61,535 nucleotides of DNA from Acidobacteria bacterium 13_2_20CM_57_17 (lineage in GTDB: Bacteria; Acidobacteriota; Terriglobia; Acidiferrales; UBA7541). The notes under the pieces are model-generated. The model was not told the origin of the DNA. It saw nothing but the letters and a program-made list of their open reading frames with translations, and searched no databases. Shown one piece after another: positions 17,489 to 25,439 of this stretch. Both the position numbers and the translations under genes were made by a program. Position 1 is the stretch's first letter, and the number at the start of each line of letters is the position of its first letter. The stretch lies in NCBI GenBank assembly GCA_001914785.1, contig MNDE01000118.1, positions 1-61,535 of the forward strand. The letters are read 5' to 3'.

Positions 17489-19957
17489 ATGGCATGCTGC
17501 AACGGACATAGCACGAAAGAAAACGAAAGCTGCGTCGAGTGTGAGATCCCGCAGTTGGCGCGCAATCATTTCTTCACCGGAAAACTGCTGGTAGAGCGCG
17601 ATTTCACTGATGAGCAGCGCTTCTTTCTCGGCAAGGAAAACCGCCATAACCAACACCTGCACGGCTGGGGAACGGTGTGCGGCTTGAAGGTCGTTGCCCA
17701 TCCCAACCCCGCCTGCCGCAATCAGTACGTCGTGATTGAGCCGGGCACAGCCATTGACTGTTGCGGCCATGAAATTCTTCTGTGTGACGAAAAGGTCTTT
17801 GACTTTCGCAGCACCTTCCGCCAGGAGTGGAAAGAGCAACACGGCGCCGATTCCGAGCCGGACATCAAGACGCCCCACAAACTGCAGATCTGCATCCGCT
17901 ATCGCGAATGCATGTCCGAGCCCGTGCCGTCGCTCTTCGATGAATGCGGTTGCGACGATACCGGTTGCCAGCCTAACCGCGTGCTGGAGAGCCATCAATT
18001 TGACGTCACCATCGACGCGCCCGATCCAGTGACTGATCCGCTTGCGCTGAAGTTGGCTTGGGAAGGAACCATCAGCAAGCTCGATCATCCGAAACGTATT
18101 CTGCTGCATGACGGCCGCCTTTACGTTCTGACGGCCGGGCCCGATGCCGGCTTATTCTCGGCCGATGTCGAAACCGGCGCCGTCTCGGTGCCCACGTCGT
18201 TCGCAAAGACTGCCGGCTTGGATCTGGCCATCTCGCCGGACGGCAAGTCGCTCTACGTTGCCGTTCACGCCGCCGCCGACGCCGATCCGAAGATCCTCCT
18301 GCTCGATCCCTCCGATCTTGCAACGCCTCCGTCGCAGGTGGTGACCCTGGCTGGGGCGGCAACCGGAGAGGTTCGCCTTGCAGTTGCCCCGGATGCGCGC
18401 GTGTTTGCCACCAGTCCAGTGCAGAACAAGCTGTTTGTCTTCGACGACAAGCTCACTCCCAAGCCCGATGTCGCGGTCGGCATTTCGCCGGTGGCGGTGG
18501 CGGTCGCGGATGCAGGCGCTTATCTCTACACAGCCAACTCCGGCAGTGCCGACTTTAGCGCCGTCAAGCTCTCCGATAACTCGGTGCAGTCCAATCCAGT
18601 CGCGGCCGGTTCGCAGCCCATCTCGATCAGCATCGCCGCGACGACGGTCGGCGACAACCTCGCCATCGTCGATCAAACGACTGGCTGGGTCTATCCGCTG
18701 GGCTGGCGCCCGGATGCCATCTCCCCGGCGCCGAAGGTGGTTCCCCTTGGTGATCCCGTCAAAGGCTTTGCCCATACTCCCGTCAATGCCGTCTACTCCC
18801 CGGCCGGCAAGTGGGTGTTTGTCCTGGAACAGGACACCGTCGACAAGAAAACCTACGTTCAGCCGGTGGATGCCCACGCGGCCGAATTGAAACTGCCCAA
18901 TATCTTCGGCGCGGCGATCCTGGTAGGCGAGAACCCGCTCGACATCGTCAGAACCTCCGACGGAAAGCGTCTTTATGTTTCTTACGACGGCGACGGCAAG
19001 TCGGATCCCGGCGCGATCGCCGTCATCGACATCACCGAGACTGACTGCGGAGACATCTTTAAACGCGTGCTTGATCCCTGCCCCGATTGCGCCGTGGAGA
19101 ATTGTGTTGTGCTCGCCACCGTCCCCCAGTACGTCTACGGCAGCGCGATTTATGACGCGGATCTGGACAACTGGACCGACCGCCACATTCTTCCCAGCAC
19201 CACGCTCATCACCGAGGCCATTGAGTGCCTCTTCGACAATACCGGCGCAGCCGGGATCGTCGGTCCTCAAGGCCCTCCCGGGCCAGCCGGCCCGGCTGGG
19301 GCAAACGGTACCAACGGCAAGGATGGAAAAGATGGCGGGACCGGACCCATGGGACCACAAGGTCCGAAGGGCGACAAGGGCGATTCCGCCTTGGATCCCG
19401 ATCTCACGCATGTCGTTGGCATCAGTTGGCCACACGGCGGCGCAACCAACAGCAACGCGCTCCAGGTTCCCCGAGAGAATGCGAATCCGCAACGCGGGTT
19501 GGTTATCGCGTTCGACAGGACCGTACGCAACAAGGACCTTCATCCTCGCAGTTTCACCCTGATGTTTTCCGAGCCACTCAGTCCTGCTGCCGCTACGTTC
19601 ACACGGACTTGGGTGGAATACCTCGGAATCGTGACCGGCGTTCAGCTCAAGCTTGGCCCGCCCAACGCGGGAGGCGGCCGTCAAATCCTGGCGATCATCA
19701 GCGAGGAAACGCCGCTGAAGGACGTGGAAGTCAACGGCGCGTTATTCGTCCCAAGGGACCGTGGGTTTGTGCTCGGCGACTACTGGGTCATTCTGCGCGG
19801 AGATTTCATCGAGGACGTTCGCAAGGATGCGGGCGGCAAATTCGTCACCGGCAAGGGCGTGGACGCGGACAATCTGCCGAACTGGGTCGCGGACAGGAGA
19901 AGCGGAGACCAGATCGAAGGGGGAACGTTCGAAAGCTGGCTCGCGGTCAACAAATAG
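17489..19957 (+). CDS. fibre-like protein 1: shared anchor, beta-propeller, collagen-like stem
   Basis: 822 residues from the ATG at 17489, chosen for AGGAGAGAGG 8 bases upstream; the frame opens 36 bases earlier inside the previous gene. Residues 20-110 (NHFFTGKLLVERDFTDEQ, then HNQHLHGWGTVCGLKVV and EPGTAIDCCGHEI) are an anchor domain shared with the next two genes. Residues about 190-530 contain YVTN-like propeller blades. Residues 592-632 are collagen-like Gly-X-Y triplets (GPQGPPGPAGPAGANG, GPMGPQGPKGDKGD), probably a trimeric stem. The C-terminal 180 residues would be the tip. A receptor-binding tail fibre is the best reading. Confidence 0.75.
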   Translation: MACCNGHSTKENESCVECEIPQLARNHFFTGKLLVERDFTDEQRFFLGKENRHNQHLHGWGTVCGLKVVAHPNPACRNQYVVIEPGTAIDCCGHEILLCDEKVFDFRSTFRQEWKEQHGADSEPDIKTPHKLQICIRYRECMSEPVPSLFDECGCDDTGCQPNRVLESHQFDVTIDAPDPVTDPLALKLAWEGTISKLDHPKRILLHDGRLYVLTAGPDAGLFSADVETGAVSVPTSFAKTAGLDLAISPDGKSLYVAVHAAADADPKILLLDPSDLATPPSQVVTLAGAATGEVRLAVAPDARVFATSPVQNKLFVFDDKLTPKPDVAVGISPVAVAVADAGAYLYTANSGSADFSAVKLSDNSVQSNPVAAGSQPISISIAATTVGDNLAIVDQTTGWVYPLGWRPDAISPAPKVVPLGDPVKGFAHTPVNAVYSPAGKWVFVLEQDTVDKKTYVQPVDAHAAELKLPNIFGAAILVGENPLDIVRTSDGKRLYVSYDGDGKSDPGAIAVIDITETDCGDIFKRVLDPCPDCAVENCVVLATVPQYVYGSAIYDADLDNWTDRHILPSTTLITEAIECLFDNTGAAGIVGPQGPPGPAGPAGANGTNGKDGKDGGTGPMGPQGPKGDKGDSALDPDLTHVVGISWPHGGATNSNALQVPRENANPQRGLVIAFDRTVRNKDLHPRSFTLMFSEPLSPAAATFTRTWVEYLGIVTGVQLKLGPPNAGGGRQILAIISEETPLKDVEVNGALFVPRDRGFVLGDYWVILRGDFIEDVRKDAGGKFVTGKGVDADNLPNWVADRRSGDQIEGGTFESWLAVNK

Positions 19958-19972
19958 GGATAGGAGACGACG

Positions 19973-21775
19973 ATGGCGATCACAATTTCAGACTTTCTGG
20001 GTGCGGACCAAACGGTGCAAACGTCCACGAACCCATGTTTCTGTCCCGTCTGCACCGGGCTGGACTGCTTGCAGCGCCCGCGCTTCTTCGCCGGCCAGAT
20101 CATCAGCGAGACCGATCTGAATAGTGAGATCGCCTACATCCTCGCCAAACAGCGCCTGCACAACCGTTATCTGCACGGCGTGGGGACAGCCTGCGGCCTG
20201 GAAGTGGTCTGCAACAATTGCGACGGCTATGTGACGGTGAAACCCGGCTACGCGATCTCTCCCTGTGGCGACGACATCATCGTCTGCCAGGAACAGCCCT
20301 TCAACGTGATCAAGGCCATCAATGACTGCTGCAGTTCGCGGAACAACAAGACCGTCTGTGATCCCTACCGACCGGCCGTCGATCCTGGCTGCACCGGGCG
20401 GGAACAACACTGGTGCATCACCATCAAATACGCCGAGATTCCCACGCAGCCCGTGACCCCGTTGCGCCCACCACAGAAAACCTGCTCCTGCACGGGTCCC
20501 TGCGGAGGCTCATGTGGCTGTGCCGGATCGAAAACCAACGGCAACGGTAATGGCAAGAAGTCCGCCTCGGCGTGCGGTTGCGATTCTTCCGCGGCGACCA
20601 CCACCACACCTGTCCCGCCCCAGTGTGAGCCCACGCGCGTGCTGGAAAGTTTTCAGCTCGGCGTCATGCCCGATCCCAACAATTGTAACAGCCTGAAAGT
20701 CCTCTTCGGTAACACTCTGTTCGCCAACCTGCTTGGATGTTTCACCGAATTCTCCGGGCTGACTGCGCTCGGGGGAAATTCCTTGCAGATCATCACCCTC
20801 GCACTCGCCGGCAACCTGCCGAATTCAGCAACCAGCAATACCGACGCTTACACCGCCTGCTGCCACTTGCGCCAATATGTGCTCACCATCTTAAACAACA
20901 GTGCTTCCATTACGCGGTGTGCGGCCGTCAGTGCATTCGAGTCATCTTCCTGCCCGCCGCCACCTAACAATCAGGAAGGCGTCGTCTCCGATCCACAGTA
21001 CCTCGCCGCCGTCCAGGGCAGTATCAGTCTTTCGATGCAGGCCCTGTTTGAGGCACTGCGTGAATGCATCTGCCACAACCTGCTTCCGCCCTGTCCGCCC
21101 GACCCAGGCGACGATCGGCTGATCCTCGCGTGCCTCACCATCAAAGACGGCGAAATCACGGACATTTGCAACTTCGGCTGCCGCCAATTTGCCGGCGGAT
21201 TTCCTTCCTTCTTTTACTGGCTCTCGTTGGTTCCCATCGTCCCGCTCATCAAGGCGTTCGTCGATGCCTTGTGCTGCCGTACCGGATCCAAACGGATTCC
21301 CGGAGTCCGAGCGGCTGCCGATGCCAACCGCGTGTCTCCCGTGCAGAGCGCCTTGGTGGAGAGTAACTTCGCGCTGCCCAAGATGTTTATCCAGAGAATG
21401 GGAGATATCGCCCAGAAGTTCTCGCTCGACAGTCTGGCCTCGAGCTTCCCTGTCGGAGAGCTCAACCTGGCAACCTTGAACGGCATGTCGCCGCAGAAGG
21501 CAGAAGAAGCTCTCAAGGGTCACGGCGTGTCCTTTGAAACCAAGCCGGTCAACTCACGCGCAGAAATCCCAGTTTCGCTTCGCTCCTTCAAACCGTTTGC
21601 GAAGGAGGGCGACTATGTCGTGCTCTATCAGTCCGGTGACCGGATTCTGGCGGCGGAGCCGGCCCCGCCGTCCGCCAGCCCTCAGGCCGTCGCCGAGCTT
21701 CGCACTCAAGTGGAATCGATCCGCGCCGAACTCGACGCATTGAAAAAGAGCAACGTTCCACCGAAGAAGAAATAG
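19973..21775 (+). CDS. fibre-like protein 2: shared anchor and cysteine-rich linker
   Basis: 600 residues, with AGGAG before the ATG. Residues 25-110 repeat the anchor domain (PRFFAGQIISETDLNSE, HNRYLHGVGTACGLEVV, KPGYAISPCGDDI). A strikingly cysteine- and glycine-rich segment follows at about 165-225 (CSCTGPCGGSCGCAGS), then helical regions and a C-terminal coiled coil (VAELRTQVESIRAELDALKK). There is no propeller or collagen stem. The cysteines may bind metal or be cross-linked outside the cell. It was probably made by duplication of the neighbouring fibre genes. Confidence 0.65.
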   Translation: MAITISDFLGADQTVQTSTNPCFCPVCTGLDCLQRPRFFAGQIISETDLNSEIAYILAKQRLHNRYLHGVGTACGLEVVCNNCDGYVTVKPGYAISPCGDDIIVCQEQPFNVIKAINDCCSSRNNKTVCDPYRPAVDPGCTGREQHWCITIKYAEIPTQPVTPLRPPQKTCSCTGPCGGSCGCAGSKTNGNGNGKKSASACGCDSSAATTTTPVPPQCEPTRVLESFQLGVMPDPNNCNSLKVLFGNTLFANLLGCFTEFSGLTALGGNSLQIITLALAGNLPNSATSNTDAYTACCHLRQYVLTILNNSASITRCAAVSAFESSSCPPPPNNQEGVVSDPQYLAAVQGSISLSMQALFEALRECICHNLLPPCPPDPGDDRLILACLTIKDGEITDICNFGCRQFAGGFPSFFYWLSLVPIVPLIKAFVDALCCRTGSKRIPGVRAAADANRVSPVQSALVESNFALPKMFIQRMGDIAQKFSLDSLASSFPVGELNLATLNGMSPQKAEEALKGHGVSFETKPVNSRAEIPVSLRSFKPFAKEGDYVVLYQSGDRILAAEPAPPSASPQAVAELRTQVESIRAELDALKKSNVPPKKK

Positions 21776-21785
21776 GAGAGGATGC

Positions 21786-23678
21786 ATGGCAACCGACGAA
21801 ATCCTCCGGCTCCACTATTACGAGCGCCAGTACCTTGGCGCGGCCGACCTGGAAGACCAGCAAGCCTACCTTCGCGATATGCGAAGGCGCCACAACATCG
21901 GTCATCATACCTGGGGCATCGTCGCCGGGCTGCTGCTGGTCGAAGAGCCCGTGGCCGGAGACCCGACCGCGGTCGATCTCTTCATTCAGCCTGGCATGGC
22001 AGTCGACGGTTTTGGACGTGAGATTATTGTCATGGCGCCAGTTAAGCTCGATCCGCAACTCTTCGAAGCCTTCGCCAACCAACAGCATCGCTCGGTGTGG
22101 ATCCGATACGACCAGGAATTCGCTAACCAGGCCAAGGGCGGCTTCGCCCAATGCGCCGGCACCATTCAGTTCGGCAGAATCCAGGAAACCTACAAGATAG
22201 TCATCGATCCCGGTACCCACACTCACGACGACGTGACCGTGAACGGCAAGAAGGAAGACCCCACCTCCACCGACTTGCCGATTCCGACCGACGACTCGAT
22301 CCCCTATCAGGAATTTCCTGACGATAACAACCAGCCCTTATGGCTGATACAGCTGGGTTGGGTGAACTGGGACGGCGTCGGCCTTAAGTTCATTCCCACG
22401 AATCCGCCCTCGCGCCTTACCGATGATCGTTCCTACGTGGGCGCAGTCGCGGAGACGATCTACGGTCCGGTGCCCGTCCCCGCTGCGCCCGACCCCGCGT
22501 CCGACGCGCCTCGCTTTTTCATCCAGCCCCGCATTCTGCCCGTGGACCCCGATACTGCCGACTTCGCCGAGATCAAGGGTCGGCTCCAAGTGGACGGTCG
22601 CATCATCGCCATGAAAGATGTCATGCTCCACGGCGGCCAACTGCACTTCAAGGACACGGGCGGCGGCGATCCCAAGATTCCTCTCTGGATGCAGCGTACG
22701 TCCGGTCCAAGTGGCGCAGGCACCGACCTGCACGTCCACATCGGGGACGACCCCGCCGACGATAAGGTGCGATTGAGCATCGGCCCAAAGGATGGCGCCA
22801 ACGAAAAAGACGTGCTGGCCGTACGCGCCAGTGACAACGTGGACATTCCCACCGGCGCGCTGAATTTCGGCGCCGCCCTCCGCCAGATGATTAACCTGTG
22901 GCAGGACAAATACGGCATCGGCATCCAGCCGGGCACCCAGTATTACCGCTCGGACGGCGACTTCTATTGGTTCCGGGGCGGCAAGCACAGTCCCACACAG
23001 GGCGATCCGGGTGCAGGCGGAAACGTGCAAATGAGTTTGGACGCATCCGGAAATCTGAATGTCAGCCACGATCTGAACGTCGGCAACGACGCCAATTTCG
23101 GCGCATCCACGCGCCAGATGCTCAATCTCTGGAATATCAACTACGGGATTGGCGTCCAGAATAGTACCCTGTACCACCGCACCGACTTCGACTTCTGCTG
23201 GTTTCGCCGCGGAACGCACTCCGATAACCGCAGCGATCCCGGCGGCGGCGCGCTCGCCATGAAGCTCGATTCCGGAAGCAATCTCTCGGTCATGGGAGAC
23301 CTCTCCGTCGCCGGCAACCTTTCCGTGACCGGTTCGCACAACATCTTCCGGGTCATCAGCCAAACCTTCGCCCTCAACATGGCGGGATTGACCACTCCAC
23401 GCTTTTGGACCTACAACTATGGCGGCTTCTCGCAGATCTATACCGCGTTCGTAGTCCTGCAGGGCTTCAGTATCTGGGACAACGACGGCGACACCTCATT
23501 TACGCACTTCAGTAATGCCGCAGACGTAAATGCCATTCCCCAACATGTCTACGTCAAAATCGATGGAGTTCCCACGACAACCCAAACCTCCGGCCATTGT
23601 TTCTGCTCGGAATCTCTCGTGGGAAATGAGGTAGACAACACCGTTCTCTTTACCGTCGTGGTGATGGGTCGGCCGTAA
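21786..23678 (+). CDS. fibre-like protein 3: shared anchor and duplicated 77-residue module
   Basis: 630 residues with AGGAGAGG before the ATG. Residues 7-90 (LHYYERQYLGAADLEDQQAY, HNIGHHTWGIVAGLLLV, QPGMAVDGFGREIIV) are the anchor domain. Residues about 360-436 and 437-513 are a tandem duplication: NFGAALRQMINLWQDKYGIG against NFGASTRQMLNLWNINYGIG, each with FYWFR/FCWFR and later a D-x-x-GNL beta repeat. The end is a beta-rich tip. Such repeats are common in trimeric phage fibres. It is followed by a 62-residue coiled-coil gene. Confidence 0.7.
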   Translation: MATDEILRLHYYERQYLGAADLEDQQAYLRDMRRRHNIGHHTWGIVAGLLLVEEPVAGDPTAVDLFIQPGMAVDGFGREIIVMAPVKLDPQLFEAFANQQHRSVWIRYDQEFANQAKGGFAQCAGTIQFGRIQETYKIVIDPGTHTHDDVTVNGKKEDPTSTDLPIPTDDSIPYQEFPDDNNQPLWLIQLGWVNWDGVGLKFIPTNPPSRLTDDRSYVGAVAETIYGPVPVPAAPDPASDAPRFFIQPRILPVDPDTADFAEIKGRLQVDGRIIAMKDVMLHGGQLHFKDTGGGDPKIPLWMQRTSGPSGAGTDLHVHIGDDPADDKVRLSIGPKDGANEKDVLAVRASDNVDIPTGALNFGAALRQMINLWQDKYGIGIQPGTQYYRSDGDFYWFRGGKHSPTQGDPGAGGNVQMSLDASGNLNVSHDLNVGNDANFGASTRQMLNLWNINYGIGVQNSTLYHRTDFDFCWFRRGTHSDNRSDPGGGALAMKLDSGSNLSVMGDLSVAGNLSVTGSHNIFRVISQTFALNMAGLTTPRFWTYNYGGFSQIYTAFVVLQGFSIWDNDGDTSFTHFSNAADVNAIPQHVYVKIDGVPTTTQTSGHCFCSESLVGNEVDNTVLFTVVVMGRP

Positions 23679-23702
23679 CACACGATCATTGGGAGGGTAC
23701 CG

Positions 23703-23891
23703 ATGAATGAAAGGTTGAGAGCGCTCGAAGGCGAGCTGCAGAAGGGACTCCAGATGCTTGCCGAACTCGACCAACGCCGGGCTGAACTTCGCGATACCTT
23801 GCTCCGCATCAGCGGAGCGATCCAGGTCTTGCAGGAATTCAGCGCCAGCGAACGGCAGCCAGGGCAGGTTCTGGCCATGACCGGTGACTAA
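23703..23891 (+). CDS. 62-residue coiled-coil protein
   Basis: MNERLRALEGELQKGLQMLA and the following LDQRRAELRDTLLRISGAI form a single amphipathic, heptad-like helix. GGGAGG lies shortly before the ATG, and the gene overlaps the next by 8 bases, so it is translated with the tape-measure candidate. The length and helix suggest an assembly chaperone or adaptor, but I recognise no family. Confidence 0.6.
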   Translation: MNERLRALEGELQKGLQMLAELDQRRAELRDTLLRISGAIQVLQEFSASERQPGQVLAMTGD

Positions 23892-25428
23892 TACCCTTCG
23901 CATCGAACGACTACGCAGCACATACCTTGTGCCCCGCGACCATCCCGCCCCTCAAGTCTTGCGCGCCGAGATGGACGATCTCGCGCGCAAGTACGTCACC
24001 GAGTCCTGCGGCCGCGCTCTGGGCGCTTTGCTCGATCCGAACGACCTTTCCGTGTGGGTCATTGACGGCCTCCAGGTTGACCTGCTCATCGACGTTCACG
24101 CCGCTTTGCCCGACGATATCGCCACGTTTTGGGCCTCGAGAATCGCGGCGTCGGTCGCCACCACGATCTCCCGCGGCGACGACGGGGTTCGCGTCTTACG
24201 TTTCGCCAATCGCGCAGCGTATCTCGCGCACTTGCTTGGCGAGCTGGCGGCCGGTTGCGCCTGGACCCGGTCGTATTTCGCAGAGTTCGACTCCCTCCGC
24301 AGCTTGCCCGCGGGAGCGGCCGTCCGCGAAGCCTTGCTGCGCGAGCCTTCCCAGGCAGAAGCTGCGCTCACCCTGTTGCTGGAGACAAACCGTTTGGCGC
24401 CGGTTTGCGCCGTGCTGTCGCCGAGGGATCAGGAAAGGATCATTGCCCGTTGTGCCGGAAATGCCACTGATTCCGCTGCCGCCCTCGACGCCGTGCTCCA
24501 CTGGATTGAGCCGATACCCTCCTCTCGCGAATTCCTGTCTCTTGAGACTTACCTCGGTATTCGTCGCCACCTGTCAAACATTTCCCCTTCCGACGCCGCT
24601 GGTGCCGTGGAACACGTCTCCCGCATCTGGCGCTGGGCCCAGGACAACAAACTGCGCACGATTGTTTCGCTGATTTTGATGGGGAATGTTCCCGTCTCCC
24701 TTGTCGTCCCCGAAGAAATTTCTACCCTCAGCCTCCTCCGCGACATTGGGAAGCAAAACCGGTGTCGGCTCGAAACTCTGTCAGGCGCGGTGCGAAGTAA
24801 CGCTGCGGAGGACAAACTACTGCACGAGTTTGACAGTCCTCTTGGCTCAATCTTCCTGCTCTTGCCCGCACTCACGAAGACGTCCGAGCTAATGGAGCTG
24901 TTCGGCGGGCTTGAGAACGGGGAATCGCGTTACCTCCTGTTTCTAACCTGCTTCGCCAAAAAGGCGCCCGATGCGTGGCGGGATTCTGCTCTCCGCCTTG
25001 GCGCCGGACTGGACGAACCTCCCAATGCCGCCATGCTCAGCAGAACCGCCCGCTCCGACATCGCAAGCTCCCTTGAGGCACTTGCCTTGCCCGAAGACAT
25101 TGCCTATTTCAATTCCTACGAAGGAGAGTTGCTCCCGGATTTCATTCCCGACGCCGAATTGAGAAAACGCCTTGCGGTAGCCGCCGCCGTACTGGTGCGT
25201 GCCTTCGCTCGCGGATTGCCGGCGCTCGGTGGAAGCAGTGTCGAGTACCTCTGGCGCAACATCCTCTGCGGCGACTCATGGGTTGCGCTCGCGCCCGGCA
25301 GCGTCACCATCCGCCTCAAGGCGCGGCCGCTCCAGATTGTTCTGCGCATGGCTGGCCTGCACGAGTCGCGATTTGAGGTTCCCTGGCTGAGCAACAAGCC
25401 AATCACCGTGCGGTTCGAGGAGCCTTGA
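23884..25428 (+). CDS. probable eCIS tape-measure protein (Afp14-like)
   Basis: 514 residues from a GTG overlapping the coiled-coil gene. The start (LRIERLRSTYLVPRDHPAPQ ... VWVIDGLQVDLLIDV) follows the pattern of contractile injection system tape-measure proteins (IxxLxLxxxV ... hxIDxLxhDLG). The end (CGDSWVALAPGSVTIRLKAR, then VPWLSNKPITVRFEE) resembles their usual closing W-x-L-x-V and PWM-x-V-x-W motif. The middle is helical and Ala/Leu-rich. It directly precedes the AAA+ ATPase, as in Afp14-Afp15. The motifs are diverged, so a homology search should decide; tube length set by 514 residues would be modest. Confidence 0.55.
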   Translation: MTNTLRIERLRSTYLVPRDHPAPQVLRAEMDDLARKYVTESCGRALGALLDPNDLSVWVIDGLQVDLLIDVHAALPDDIATFWASRIAASVATTISRGDDGVRVLRFANRAAYLAHLLGELAAGCAWTRSYFAEFDSLRSLPAGAAVREALLREPSQAEAALTLLLETNRLAPVCAVLSPRDQERIIARCAGNATDSAAALDAVLHWIEPIPSSREFLSLETYLGIRRHLSNISPSDAAGAVEHVSRIWRWAQDNKLRTIVSLILMGNVPVSLVVPEEISTLSLLRDIGKQNRCRLETLSGAVRSNAAEDKLLHEFDSPLGSIFLLLPALTKTSELMELFGGLENGESRYLLFLTCFAKKAPDAWRDSALRLGAGLDEPPNAAMLSRTARSDIASSLEALALPEDIAYFNSYEGELLPDFIPDAELRKRLAVAAAVLVRAFARGLPALGGSSVEYLWRNILCGDSWVALAPGSVTIRLKARPLQIVLRMAGLHESRFEVPWLSNKPITVRFEEP

Positions 25429-25439
25429 GGAGAACTGCG

